Translations under genes and position numbers: made by a program | Notes under the pieces: model-generated | What the model saw: only the letters and a program-made list of their open reading frames with translations | Told to the model about the DNA's origin: nothing | The model's database searches: none | Shown: piece after piece, positions 33,201-46,306 of the stretch | Layout of the letters: every line of letters begins with the position of its first letter | How positions within the stretch are numbered: position 1 is the first letter of the stretch | Origin: Halichondria panicea | Lineage: Eukaryota; Porifera; Demospongiae; Suberitida; Halichondriidae | Assembly: GCF_963675165.1 (NCBI RefSeq) | Contig: NC_087389.1 | Location: forward strand, 964,001-1,028,000 | DNA: 64,000 bases | Reading direction: 5' to 3'

Positions 33201-36200
33201 TTACTAATGGGAACTGACCTTCGTCCTTTGAACTCTTTGCTTCCTCTGGGACAGGCGTCAGCAATTGTTTAAAATTTGACTTGACAATTTCAGGAGTTGA
33301 AGAGCCAGTGTCTTTAGTCGGGCTAACATTTCCAGTAATGGACTCCATGACAGAGTGAGTGAATGCATCAATGGTGAACTGACGTTGCAGAGATGGTTGC
33401 TTGCTCTTTTCGCTGTTAGAGAGGAAGGAGCATTCATGTCCGTCGCTCTCGAGAGTGTTGAGGGTGATCTGTAGACACCACTGAGTGAGTGTGAGCATTT
33501 CCAGACCTTGGTAGTGGGAGCCTGGGTCCACCTCGGAGTAGTCGTGGATGTACTGCAATGGTAAGGGCACAAGTCTATAATGTACTAAGCTTCTTCATGG
33601 CTACCACGCAGGGGAAGCGCATTGAACGTATCAGAAGTCAAATAAAAAGTGTAGTAGGTGATGCATGATCGTAACGGGCTTACTACATGTATGTAGTTTT
33701 TCACTTACACACACGCACCTTGTAAAGGATGACAAAGAATATCCGCATCCATGGTGCCTGCAGGTGAGAGGGCACGGAGCTGAGACTGTAGGGACAACCA
33801 TTCAGGGGAAGGTGGGGCTCTCTTAGCCGCTCATCCAGTTTCAACTGGACATAATCTGACTGGTTAGGGGCCGCACAGAAACAGAGAAGCTTGAGAGTGA
33901 ATGGAAGCAGTCCCTTGGTATGGCCAAACTCTATGTTGTGATCCAGTACCTGGAAGGGGGTGTGGTACAACGTATACACATGCATGTACATGTGGTAGCT
34001 ATAGTCGTAGTGACATGTACATGTAGTAGCTATAGTCGTAGTGACATGTACACGGTCATGCCACAATACATCAGCACGGAATGTGTTCACTGCAATAAGT
34101 CGGTACTATAATTATACTAAAATGTATCACACTGCTGATATGATAGGTGAAGCAATTTCAGCTATAGTGGAGTGTGTGACGTACTATAACACTATATACT
34201 TAATACTCACTGGGAACATGTTATTGAGGAAGACCTCAAAGACAGGGTTCTTCCTCAGTTCTTGTGGCAAGCAATGGAGGTCATGGAACACAGTCCCCTG
34301 TATCATATGAAACAGCTGGTCTTCAGACGAGGACGGGGTGGAGCGACGTGCTTTAATAGTGCCCGCCTTCTTTGTCTTCTGACCCTGACTTTTCTTCATG
34401 GACTCGGAAATGTCGATGCGAGGATTAGCGATATGCTGTATACATGTATGTGAAGAAGAATTTGAGGTACCTACATGTAAAATATAGCCTCGTTACCAGG
34501 CCAAAAATTGCACACACAATTAAACTATAAAACTTACTCTGAGCAAAAGAGACAATATTCTTTCGGTGATTTTCTGCTTGACTGGATCCTCTTCTAGACG
34601 GGGCTCGGACTGGGTAGACAATTTTGGTGAGAGGGCCCCTCCCCCAAACACACTCACATCCGACGCCTGCAGGAAATAATTATAATAATTATTAATAAAA
34701 AAGAGAAAGAGTACACGTGGTTTGTAGGAAGTTATAATTTTTACCATGCACTGCTACAAATGTACTAATGTTTAGTGGCGCCTTAAAACGGAATTTATAG
34801 TGGAATTTGAAAGAGTGGGAGATACTGGAAGAGACAGTGTACAAAGAAATGGGGAGAATATAATTATATGTGCATGCAATGATCAAACTTTCTAACCTTC
34901 TTTTTTATCCCCAGTTGCAGAGTGGGGTCTGTATCGCTGGCTTTTGCTGACGAGTCACGATGGCTGGTGGCAATCCTGAGGAGATTGGTGAGGATGTCCA
35001 CTGACAGGAAGTTGAGAGCAGGGAGGGCGGAGTCAAGCAGTGACAGGGTGGACAAGACCTCCTCCCGATAGAAAGGGTACTCGTAGAAGAAATTCTTCAG
35101 ATAGAACTTCATTGCCTGCACGTGGAAAAAGTGATTATAAAATTCTGTGATAATGAATAATTAATTATATGAGAGTTCCAGTTCCAGTACACCTACATCT
35201 AGCGATGGCTCGTTGATGGAAGCAATGAGGTACTTCGCACGAGCGCACACACTGGAGTTCTTGTCCACGAGCAGCTGTACTAAGAGACAGAAGCCGTGAG
35301 CCAGGGATGCCTGCACTTTCGAGTGGAGATTCAGAACATCTGTTTCAGTAGACCCCGGCTTCCTCATAAACTGTATCACCGTGGTGAGCGCACCAGCTGC
35401 AGAGTGCCGGGGGGCAGAGGTCAAACAGTGAGTACATAGTGGTAAGATACATGAAGATAGGAGGGGGTCTGCTTAGGGATTTTGGCAACTGTCAAGTGAG
35501 AGTGCTGACCTGCTTTGAACCTTGATGCCCAGTGATTGGACTTGAGTGCAGTGTGGAGGGTGCTCCAAAGCAGCTGCTCCTCGATCGTCACCTCATGACC
35601 ACCATCCTCACTGGTTTCAGACTCTGACTCAGTATCAGACAGATTCATCGAAATACCAGATGCTACACGAAAGAAAAAAATACCATGGCTACCAGGCACT
35701 GAAATTAATATAACATTGTGTGCATGCTGCAAATTCAGACTGGATCGATCGAGTACAGTCGAACCTCTGTTAACAACCACCTCCGAATAAAGGCCAGCTG
35801 CTATATAAAGACTAGGCACCCAGGTCCCAAATGAACAGTTTGTGTACAAAACAACCTCTCAACAAAGGCCAAAACATTGTTCCCCATAGGTATAGATATT
35901 ATAGAGGGGTTCCACTGTATTAAGTAAACGCGGATGTACAGTACACATACACAATCATATTCACTCACCTCCTTTGGATGAAGGTTTATTCCTGATGGTG
36001 GTCGTTGGTTGCATATCGGCTGTGTACTTGGCACACTCTAGGAGCAGCTCTACACAGGCTCTGGCAGTATTGGAGGGCGTGGTGTGCAAGTTTTTCCACA
36101 AACTGTGAGTGGGAAAATACAGTGAGCATGGAAGTTCTAAGATACTCAGTGCTACTGACAATTCAGTGAAGCTAGAGCAGTCCTAACTGCTCTTAGGAAT

Positions 36201-39200
36201 GAACATACAGTGGTACACAGGTACAGTTCAATGGACACATGTGTTACTATGGTACTGCTCACATGCCCAACAGGGTTGTGATGTCGGTGTAGACAGTGTC
36301 GACATCATCACACTCATCCAGTACATTCCAGTCTTGCACCAACATCAACAGACAGTTGACAATCTTGAGGAGAGCACTCGGCTGCAAGTTGGACTGACCC
36401 AGTTTCTGCAGAGATACACACATTACCATAGAATTCGGTTCAGACTATATACATGTAACTAGATGAATGTCAGCGTATCATCTTCGAATAGCCATAACTT
36501 GTATTCTGGTTATCCAATTTAAATAATGTTAGGATTTTCTGAAAGCTTAGAAGAACACTCTATTTGAATTTCTCATTTTCAGCAACCCCATTGGACCATT
36601 ACATGTAGTGTTGCAGTGCACTAGTACAGCCATGTAAAAAAGTTTAACTAGTAAAACATGGACTAGTTGTCGTAAGCTTACCAGTACACATAGTTGGAAT
36701 ATGATGTAGGTGGAGGGTGTGGTAGGCTCCGCCCCCTGGCTCTGTTGAGCTGGCAGAAACTTACTCTCACTCACCACCCGGAACTGAGAGTGTGACTGCA
36801 CCTGGGCTATCTTCCGTCTGTGCCCGAGTGGACTCCCCTGATAGGGCGACTCGGTGATGTCAGGACCCGCGTGAAATGCCTTGAGGCCACCCTGTATGCC
36901 GAACCTCTTACTCGTAGTGTCTTCTTCCCTGGGGGGTGTGCTCTGTGGGGGGGGGCATTCAGTACACAATTACATGTACTACATTTGTACGTAACAAGGC
37001 TGTTGGCACGGTAGTATTGACTCTAGGATAATACTGTTACGAAGAATAGTACCTGTGGCGTAGCTGATGCCTCACGGGGGGTGGAGACCAGCTGCCGCTG
37101 TCTGTACGAGCGTGTAGACATCCTGTGATAGGAGGAGCCGATGTCTTCAACATCATCTCCTGCACAGAGTGAAACAGTAGGCTGACAGTACGGCTGCTTG
37201 GAAAGGATTACACAGTTGTAGGTCAGTCGATCGTCTAGGCTCACATATTAACTACGTGTAGCAGTGTTCTAAGTTTGTATAATACATACTGCACTTGAAA
37301 TGTAAGCTAGAGACAGATTTAAGCATATACCATTGCATTGAATATAGAGCTATCAAAATGCATCTTTTATTATTACGTAACTTATACCAAAAGTGAGCAC
37401 TTGAAATACCCGTTCCCTACCTGCACTTCCCTCCCTATACACTTGTCTGTACTCCTCGAGGATTTTGGTAGCGAGTCCAAACCATACGCCCACCCCCTGA
37501 CAGAGATAGCAGATGCTGTTCGGCTCTCGATGGTCGTGACTGCTCCCCCACACTTTACGAAGCATATTCATCAGGTTGTTCTGAAACAAATTCAGCTCCA
37601 GTGTGGGCACATTCTCAGGCAGCTGTGTGAGCTGGGGGGGGGGTAGGCAATGTGTTTACTGTACATCATGACAGCTGGCCACATTAAAGGTCTAACATTT
37701 GGTTGATACTACCAGGAGTACATTAAGATTCTTAATGTACTCCTGATACTACGTAGTTAAAAGAAAGTGCAGTTAACAAACATATAACTAACCGGATTAG
37801 CAATAATTCTGTACTATTCTGCTGATGAGGCAGACATGCTAATAAAGGTGAGGTGTGAGGTAGACTCCACTCACCTGAGAGAGCCAGATGTCGAGCATGA
37901 GGATGTATCTTGTGAGTGATGACTTGAGGTTGACGATGATCGGTGTGTCCATCTGTTCTATGGAGGACTGGGAGAGGAGTTGCGGCTCCACATCAGAGCC
38001 ACTGACACTGGAAGAAGAAAGAAGGAGAATAAGTTATTGCTTGCTTTTGAAGACTATTTAGACGGATGTACGGGGGGGGAGGTACAAGTATCAGTGAAGT
38101 TAACTAACTTTTCTTTCTATGTCAGAAAAGATTGAAGTTTCACAGATTATCATAATTATCCGATCAGCAATTTTGAAAAACAGTTAGCAACAGAAAAGCA
38201 GATAATCTTAGCTGTACTTTAATTGTTAAGGTATCAAATATATACTTAACCCGACTCTACCCACCTCCCAACGCTCTCCTTCCTTATAACCTCCACCTCC
38301 ACGTCGAATGACGACATGGGGGAGTCGCCACGAGTGAGTGGCATCCTTCGGAATCGCCCGTGGCTCTCCTTGAGGGCATCGTCAAACATGTGAGGTAGGT
38401 AGGGCAGGGGGATGTGCAGTCTTGTCAAGTCCTGCATCATGCGGGGAAATCAACACAAGAGTTAATACAAAACAATCAACATCACTTGGCAACAAGTGCA
38501 CATGCACGAAAAAGAATATAAGAGCTACAAAATGCACACTTTCTTTAGATGCCATAAAATTAATGCATTTTCAAATCCTAAGTCGGGGCACTTTAGGGAA
38601 GGGAGGCATTTGCCACTCTCCCTGAGTCAATCCTTAGGTGGAAAACTAATATAATGTCCTCTCTCACACCTGTAACCAGAAGAGTCCTCTCTGTCTCTCG
38701 TCACTATCCTCACTCCAAAACTTCTCACGAATGAACTTGAAGATCCTCAGCCCTTGCTCGTGCTTCTTGTTTTGAGTAGAGAATATCAACCTGGACATAT
38801 ACGCACGCACACACAGAAAAGTTACACAATGACCAGGGCAACAGTAAAAAGTTACAAACAGATTGTTTCTGAATCAGCCTATACTATTGCATGAGGCTTA
38901 CTTTTTCCACTAAACCAGACTAACCCTAGCTTCCTAACCCTTAAAAACGAATTTAAACCTGACTATAATATGTGACAGGCTCTGGGAAAACCAGACTATT
39001 GGAGCAGAATTTAGTATTGAGCTACAGCTAAATTTATGCCTACAGTATAAAATCTCAAATAAAATATTATTGATGTATAAGTATCTACAGTCCTTCTACT
39101 ACCTCTCTGTAAAATCTGATGCTCTAAATCCAACTCTTTCCATCGAAACGCTTCGTCCAAAGTTTCGCTATTACCTTATTTTTCCTAATTAAGCAATCTT

Positions 39201-39876
39201 TGAGAGTCGTTTTTCTCGATACTACATTTTACGGCTTCGAGTTTCCAACGCGCATGACTCGGGTATGAAACTAGGTATGTGAACACTAAGCATATCATTG
39301 TGTAGGCGATGCTCTGCTCTATTATTTGGTACATTAATCACACAAATTTTAGTCTGCTCCAATAGTCTGGTTTTCCCAGAGCCTGTCACAATTATTTCAA
39401 AGACACACAACACACATGCCACTTAATTGTCTCAGGCCAGTTGCTCCCCTAGCTCACCTGAACTGATCTTGCAGTCCCTCCATTTTCCCGGGGTCAGCAC
39501 GAAGATCGACTAACTTGTTCATCCAGAGTGGCATCACGGTGTTGAAGATATCCGAGAACGAGTCAAGCTTGCCCTGACGATGGAAGTAGTCAAGACGATA
39601 GATAATAGTCAGCGTTCGCTTGTAGCGAGCAATCGGGTCATGTGCTTTGTTCCTGGGGCATTCAACAAAAATTAAAAGAATCGTATATTGGCCTACCACA
39701 TACACCCCCTCACATTTACCCCCTCCCTCCACACACACACACACACACACACGCACGCACGCACACGCACACACACACACACACACGCACGCACGCACGC
39801 ACGCACGCACACGCACACACACGCACGCACGCACACACACGCACGCACGCACACACACACACACACACACACGCAC

Positions 39877-39908
<32 letters not shown>

Positions 39909-41127
39909 TTACCACATTTTGCCGACTTGTGCACAGCCTGAGATGTCTGGTTTGAGTACCTCCACCATACACTCACTGTTGGTGTCACACACGGAACGGA
40001 TCCAGTACAGAACATGCTGAATGGGAATCGGAAATGAAACATTGTTAATTTCAATAGCACATGATCAAAGTGACTCACTGATTCCATTAATGCTGTGACT
40101 TCAGAGTAATTGGAAAATATCTTCTGAACTGCAATAATTAGAATTACATAACATGTTATGATACATGTAAGAAGCTTGATTGTTTGTACACAGCCCACTC
40201 ACTCAGAAATGTGCACTCCACACACTCACACACACCACATACCTTAAGGTGACATATTTTCGCGTGTATTAATTTCTGCTATTTCTGCGAATGGAGTAAA
40301 ATCGCAAAAATTAGTACTCGCAAATAATTGGCCGCCCTCTTGTTTAATGTATCCAGATCGACATTCGCAAACAATTATACCAGCAAAATGTACAAAACTG
40401 TAAAAACGCAAACAAATCTACCTGTGAAAATATGTCACCTTAAGGTAATACACGCAGTAACAGTGTACAAATACACACCACATCGCCCCGACTCAATCCC
40501 TCCCCAGTCCCCCCCCCTTAATCACTCAAGCATGTCACTTGACATTGTTCAACCACTCCTCACGGCCCCTCCCCCTTCTGACCCACAGATCCCGAAGTTC
40601 GTTCGAGGCATAATCAGTTCACCATCAGATGCATACTCTCAAACGTACACTCTTTGACGTAGTCAGAGCTGTCCACCCACTCTTGTCCCTCGGCTCCTGC
40701 GGCAACGGATGCTGCCCCAGCCGAGGTCATCTGTTCCTCCATCTTCACAATGGCCGCCTGGAGGATGTCGTAGTAAGTCTGCATCCATTCTAGCACCAGC
40801 GCCAGCAAGTGGATCAGCCACTCCTGTTGGTTGGCCTATAGGAGGAGGGGAATTGTAATTGTATATTTTGCAAAACACTACTCGATGATCTTTTGCTGCA
40901 ATGATACGAGTTATACGGTACCAGTCACTTTTGGATAAAGGCGAACACAGTGGCCGTGATAGAGGAGGCTGCTAAGCTATATATGTAGGTCAAACTGAAA
41001 CACATGTAGTGGAGGCTTTGAACTCAGCTGCATTACGCTCCTAAAAGGTTTACCTAGATCACTGATTTCTAGTCATTAGAATTATCCTCACACGTACAGC
41101 ATCCAATGTTGTACAGTGTACCATACT

Positions 41128-41213
<86 letters not shown>

Positions 41214-44100
41214 CTCACTCTGACTTCAATCGTAGGTGTACAGTAATGAGACAGTAGCCATATTGCCTTCTTGCTTATGTCCATGTTGATCTGTGACTGC
41301 TTGTTCCGTTGAATGAGAGGGGCTGATATTTTGGGCAGTCTATTATGTGGGGCCTCGGTCACCATGGGAACAACATCAATGAGTTTAGCGACAGCCTCCA
41401 GCATTGTGGAAGAGCTAGAGAGGTTGTCATAGGCCCATGGATCAGGGAGATCAACTGTGTGTGTGGGTGTGTGGGTGTGAATGGTGATCGAGGGTTGCAT
41501 GCTCAGACAAAATTGTATGGCTACAGCAGACAATTTTCCTTTTTGAAACCATTGCACAAGCTAAGGTCACACAAAACCTTAGCTTTACTAAAAAAAGTTT
41601 GTTGTTATTATAATAATTTGCCTTCTTAGCTTGCATTGCTTGTACGTACAGTTGTACCTTGATAAATGTGTGTGGGGTCATTGAGCTCCTTGTGCTGCTT
41701 GGAGTGACAGCTGAAACACATTCGTATGGGCTGCCCGTTCTGAATGGCCGTGCAGCTGTCGTCATAGCATGTGACTACGGCCTTGTTCACCTTGTCCTTA
41801 CCAGAGCAGATTCGCTGAAACTCACAGTTAGGCTTAATCTCACCTGGAAGAAAAAGAGCTAAGTGAGAAACCTCTATAGAGAATGGAAAGGCTACTGCAT
41901 GTTTTGATGTCAGGGGCTAGATGCATCTATTGGTTACGTTAATAGGTCCTGATTGTACATGCTAGAAAGTCCACATTTAGGAGGTTCTAGGAGCTAAAAT
42001 TATAATTATAAGTCAGATAGATGTGAACTCACTGAGAGGCATTGGGAGCTTCAGTCGTTGGTGAGTGTCTTCGTCACTGCAGGGGTCAAAGTTCATAACA
42101 GTACTACATTAAATCAAGCACGAAGGCCAGTCAAAACATTGAGGCTAGGTCTTGTGGGTTCTCTAGATTTATAGCTGAAAGTTAATGTTAATCTGGCCAC
42201 GGAGAATGTGGGAACTGATTTTGCATAATAGATTGCAGCTGTGAGCAACAGAGCTACGTATGGTTTCCAGGCCATGCAACAACTAGAGCAGCACACCTGT
42301 GTATGGTGTTGTCACAGTCAGGGCAGAGGAGGAGGTACAGCTTCATTGTATCAGGGGCTTTGTGTTGGGCAGCACATTTCACACTCAAGCACAGCTGTGG
42401 GACACACACAAGCACATAAGCATTTATAATGATCTCTCTCCAACTGAGGAGGGTGTAAGTCTCTATGTTTGTTTACCTAACGTAAGAGGCTTGTTTGTAT
42501 TTTGTAGTGTGTATATATAATAATGCCTTAGGCCTTGTGTTGGTCCCCAGCGACAACTTCCTACCACCGTTTAGTATAACAAAGCAATGTTTTTTCTCTA
42601 AGTACATGTAGGTGCAATTAATCAAACTCACCGTTGTAGCTATGTTATTACTGTGGCGGCATGTTGAATTTTCACAATGAGGCATTGTCCATTCTGAGAA
42701 GTAAGGCATAACTAAACAATGAGTCAGTTCCAAAAACAGATAGACAGATATGCATCCAAACACTAACCTCCATATGTGAGTTTATGAGAATGACGTCGGA
42801 ACTCCGGGATGGGAATGGGCCAGTAGTGCAGGAGTAGGTCCAATGCTTTGGAGCGTACTGTAGGTGTGCCGTACGTTATCACATTGAGAACATCCTGCAC
42901 GGCACGGGGAAGGAAGCAAGAGGGTTTGGATAGAATATAGCAAGAGGGTTTGTAACAAGAGGGTCTGTAGAATTTGTTATATATACGAGCTCTTGTACTG
43001 TGTTAGTAGCTCAGCTAGAGCTCGCGTAACTTTTTTTAATTAATTCTGGTTAGCTATTGGGCTAAGATTATTGTAAGGATCGAGACTGGTGAGCTCCTCA
43101 CCATGGCAACATCCCTCTTGAGCGTCATGAGTGTGTCCGTGAGAAGGAGGTAGTGTTTGTGGGAGGAGCATGCCTCCAACACCATCATGAGCACTGACGT
43201 CAGACACATACACTGTCGATACTCAGACCTCACTGCAATGGGGGAGAGAGGGTAGGGGGCAAGTGGATGTAGATTGAAGTTAGCAAATCACTGTGTATTC
43301 TAGATTGAATCTAGAGGTAGTTAGTTAGTGCATGGGTGTGATACCATTGATTATGTAATACTAGAAAGCTAAAGAAACACAATCAGTGATATACCACTCC
43401 ACTCCCACGCGTGCTCACCAAGGCAGTTGGGTAGTACAAAGTGACATAGTCTAGCCACCACCTCATTGTATGCATCGCCCCACTCTGACTCGGGCTCGAA
43501 GTAGAGGAGACAAGATGCAAACACAGCAGGGAATGTCAGGCAAGAGCTATCTATCTTCAGAGCAACCAGTAGACTTAGAATATCCGTCAGGAGAAAGGCC
43601 ATGGCTTTCTGAGACTGCTTTATCTTGGGCAAGTAAGAGATGAGCTTCTCTGTGATGATGTTGTAGATATTACGAATGTGTGTAGTAGTAGAGACATTGG
43701 TGAGGTCCATCTCCGACACCACAACTCTGTGGGGGGGGGGGAAACAGAAATATAAACAAACCGTACGTCGCTCACTTTTCTACATTCTAAGCTACGACTC
43801 AACTATTTATTACCTTTCCAGGACATCCTTGATCTGCTTCAGAGGGGCACAAAACTGCTCTCCATTTATAAACTCACTGGCCAGAAAGATCTTGATCCTA
43901 CCGAGCACATTAGTGTCTATTTTGGCCAGTTCTGAAGATAGCTCTGAGCTGGATCCTATGGCAAGGGGAGACGTATCACCGCCGTCTTTCCGTCCTCTGG
44001 AGGACATCTTGTTCTGCTCTTTCTTGTCTCTCCTCGGCAAGAGAGAGTAGCTGCTGTAGCTCGACTGAAACTGTACACCAGTGATGGAATCTAAATCCAT
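30202..44100 (-). CDS. UNC79: UNC79, NALCN channel complex subunit
   Basis: 42 coding exons (minus): 44100-43814, 43726-43419, 43232-43102, 42894-42768, 42711-42632, 42394-42297, 42076-42033, 41843-41658, 41454-41219, 40835-40649, 40128-40079, 40016-39913, 39652-39458, 38790-38670, 38431-38265, 38007-37875, 37631-37421, 37159-37053, 36942-36682, 36405-36263, 36102-35969, 35662-35510, 35396-35197, 35115-34897, 34666-34538, 34435-34211, 33949-33719, 33552-33219, 33166-33001, 32884-32590, 32505-32260, 32160-31996, 31847-31737, 31686-31609, 31558-31442, 31387-31251, 31177-30916, 30817-30776, 30719-30603, 30549-30469, 30420-30370, 30309-30202. Phases close over 2258 residues (human about 2600). 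UNC79 marks: LDLLLHYWP; a cysteine-rich block with [27 protein letters not shown] and HIYQ; CVACKK with [36 protein letters not shown]. Mostly helical repeats. In bilaterians UNC79 with UNC80 and FAM155 stabilises NALCN, which sets resting sodium leak. Confidence 0.93.
33978..34054. repeat. Short tandem duplication in UNC79 intron 26
   Basis: A unit of about 36 bp containing gctatagtcgtagtgacatg occurs twice side by side. Confidence 0.7.
35756..35917. mobile_element. Small pogo/Tigger-like MITE in UNC79 intron 21
   Basis: The ends cagtcgaacctct and the inverse aggggttccactg are imperfect terminal inverted repeats that begin with CAG and are flanked by TA on both sides (35754-35755, 35918-35919), as in Tc1/mariner-pogo elements. 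162 bp, non-coding. Confidence 0.65.
36490..36595. repeat. Diverged fragment of the 344-bp repeat family
   Basis: Shares ttaggattttctgaaagctt and the preceding atagccataactt pattern with the tandem copies at 13435-14115. Lies in UNC79 intron 19. Confidence 0.65.
38971..39391. mobile_element. MITE with about 40-bp terminal inverted repeats (family D), UNC79 intron 13
   Basis: The left end starts tgtgacaggctctgggaaaa and continues ccagactattggagcaga. The right end is the exact inverse (tctgctccaatagtctgg, then ttttcccagagcctgtcaca). The element is about 420 bp, with an AT-rich centre and no ORF. Confidence 0.85.
39729..39907 (-). repeat. (CA/CG)n compound microsatellite at UNC79 exon 12 donor
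   Basis: About 180 bases of CA repeat with cacgcacg blocks begins a few bases after the donor of exon 12 (39912) on the minus strand. Spurious Thr/His and Val/Cys ORFs arise from it. Confidence 0.95.
40240..40447. mobile_element. Palindromic MITE, family B (UNC79 intron 10)
   Basis: The ends taccttaaggtgacatattt and its inverse (aaatatgtcacc, ttaaggta) are exact terminal inverted repeats. Inner arms contain ttttcgcg / cgaaaa-like bases and cgcaaa repeats. It resembles family A in build (palindromic, about 200 bp, cg-tagged arms) but has different ends. Confidence 0.8.
41131..41210 (-). repeat. (CA)n microsatellite abutting UNC79 exon 9 donor
   Basis: Eighty bases of GT on the plus strand (CA on the sense strand) start a few bases after the exon 9 donor (41218). 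Confidence 0.95.
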
Positions 44101-44224
44101 TGTATATAAAAAGGAATAAAATAATTATCACATGGACACGCCCCCTCTCTGATTGGTAAGATGACCTCTAGTTGCTCTAGTTCTCTCTTTGTTACCTCCT
44201 CCACGTGGTCTTTTAGAGAAAATC
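44101..44224. promoter_or_regulatory. 124-bp bidirectional promoter, UNC79 / RRP15
   Basis: Only 124 bases separate the two divergent start codons. It contains an inverted CCAAT (gattggt at about 44152). No TATA box. Confidence 0.55.
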
Positions 44225-45129
44225 ATGTCCACTGTTTTCGACTTTGCAGAGCTTGAGAGCTCTTCTGAAGCCCCAGCAGAAGATGTCCGCTCGCATTTGA
44301 TGAAAGCTCACAGTGGTCTTGCTGCTGCTATCGCTAGAGTGCTCGCTGGGGAGCAAGAAATAGTCACAGACACTATTGTAGTAAGTTTTGTGTATGCATA
44401 TGCACATGTCGTCAAACTTGTACTGTCTGGACTACCTGCAGCCCTCCTCTAAAGTTGATAAGCCTACTAAACCAGTGAAACGAAAGCGATCCCATGTGCA
44501 GTCAACGTCAGCTAAATCAATAGGTTCAGACGAGGAAAGCTCCAAGGTCGGCCAGCCTTCTAAGTGTCAAAGTGAAGTAGTGAAGTTAGCCTACTTGTCT
44601 GTAGGGGACTATCCTGTTAATGAGGAGAGAAAGCTACAACGATTAGCAACTCGTGGAGGTACTGCCAAGGACCATATTCCCATGGGAAATGGTCAATAAA
44701 CTTGCTACTTGTATCGTGAATGTTTTGTCTCTGTTTCCACAGTGGTTCAACTCTTCAATGCGGTTAGTAAACACCAAAAGTCTATTGAAGACAAACTAAA
44801 GGAAGTTGGCCCATCAGAACGAAAGAAGCACAAAGGTAAGTTTACAATAATGTGCTGGTATTTATTAAATAAACAACGTCTTGTACTGTTGATTTACTGT
44901 ACTACTATTTCTCCATACAGTTCTATCTTCTGTGGACAAGGGTGCATTCATTGACATGCTCAAAGGAGCTGGAAAGACGGGTGATGATGACGATACTGAT
45001 GATGCCAAAGCAACAGAGCCGGCCTGGAGCATTCTCAGAGATGATTACTTGAAAACCAACTCTAAGCTACAAGACTGGGACAAAGACAGTGACTCGATTA
45101 GCGGCCATTCTAACAATGAAGAAGACTAG
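44225..45129 (+). CDS. RRP15: RRP15-like ribosomal RNA processing protein
   Basis: Four exons: 44225-44380, 44442-44658, 44743-44835, 44921-45129; 224 residues. The diagnostic block is RKLQRLATRGVVQLFNAVSK plus HQKSIEDKLKEVG and SERKKHKVLSSVDKGAF. The C-terminus has AWSILRDDY and LQDWDKDSD. An acidic/basic low-complexity N-terminal half (KPVKRKRS) fits a nucleolar protein. RRP15 acts in 60S (27S pre-rRNA) maturation. aataaa follows at 45193. Confidence 0.93.
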
Positions 45130-45298
45130 TTCATAATTATACGTCTGTCATGAGATTGTACTTTTTTTAAACTCTTTTATGCAACAGTGAATCAATAAAT
45201 ACAAAAAAATCTATATAGAAATTTAAAAAACTAGACTGTCTTATTGGATTCTAGCATATGATGTCAATAAACGAGTTTTCTAAGATATATATATACTT

Positions 45299-46306
45299 CT
45301 ACTTTAGGAGAGCCTTGATCTTATCGTCTTCAGCGGCATCAATGTAGGAGCTTCCATCTGGAGCTTTTCCCGTCTTTTTGGCACCCTACACAGAGAAAGT
45401 AAAAGAACAGTTGCCATTCCTAGCATAAATCTGAAGTCAACTTAACATCTATTCCTCATCAGAAATCATTAAGCTCTACATATTTGAGATGACAGCCTAG
45501 CATCATTCCATTCCTAGCGCAGGTATAGTCTATACCTTTGTGAGTAGCAGTTCGACACAATTTGCGTGACCCTCAAAGATAGCAGCCAGTAGGGGGGTGA
45601 TCCCATGCTTGTCAGGAGCCTACATAATACATTTTTGTGGAACAGTACCGAGATAATACCTATAAGTAGCTAGTTAGTTAACACGATAGGTGATTTGTAC
45701 TAAACGCAAACTAACAACTGAAAATACACATACACCATGTAATCACGGGCTACTGATAATAAGTGGGAATATAATTATACGTATAACGTATATAGCTTAC
45801 ATTTACATCAGCACCCATTACAATCAGGTACTCTATGACCTCTGTCTGTCCATAATCAGAGGCGTAATGAAGCGGATTCCTGCCATTCAACAGCTCAGCA
45901 TTGGCATTGAAACTAGACTGTGTGCGTGTGTGTTGAAGGTATGAGTGCAATGTTACTAATAACAGTATCTGCCAATAAATTAAAATGCCTCGCTAACTTG
46001 ACAGGTTTATACAGCCATAGAAGGGAAACGCACGCATGTGCAGCACAGTAGCAGAGAGAGGTAAATTCGTATAATTCTAGGGCTAAAAGACACACATTTG
46101 AATAGGCATGTGGGTACAGTGTGAGTGCACAGATGTGTTTATGATACTTGTGAGCATGAGCTCCAAAAAAACACTGCAGTAACAACTCAATCAACTCACA
46201 AAGCTTTACTCATTATTTTATATGATACCTTTCCTGCTACTTCCTTCACTGCAACGATGTCTCCATTCTTGATAGCCCAGAGCAGCTGCTCGTTACTTGA
46301 GCTCAT
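45299..46306 (-). CDS. MTPN: Myotrophin (V-1) ankyrin-repeat protein
   Basis: Four exons: 46306-46229, 45917-45801, 45619-45536, 45385-45299; 121 residues (human 118). MSSSNEQLLWAIKNGDIVAV is followed by ankyrin repeats with NGRNPLHYASDYGQTEVIEY, GADVNAPDKHGITPLLAAIF and GHANCVELLL, ending DDKIKALLK as in myotrophin. In other animals it binds and inhibits actin capping protein (CapZ). Confidence 0.95.

Noticed and set aside
39642-40198. Thr-His and Val-Cys ORFs on both strands
   Set aside because: Translation of the CA/CG microsatellite; only the flanking UNC79 exons are real.
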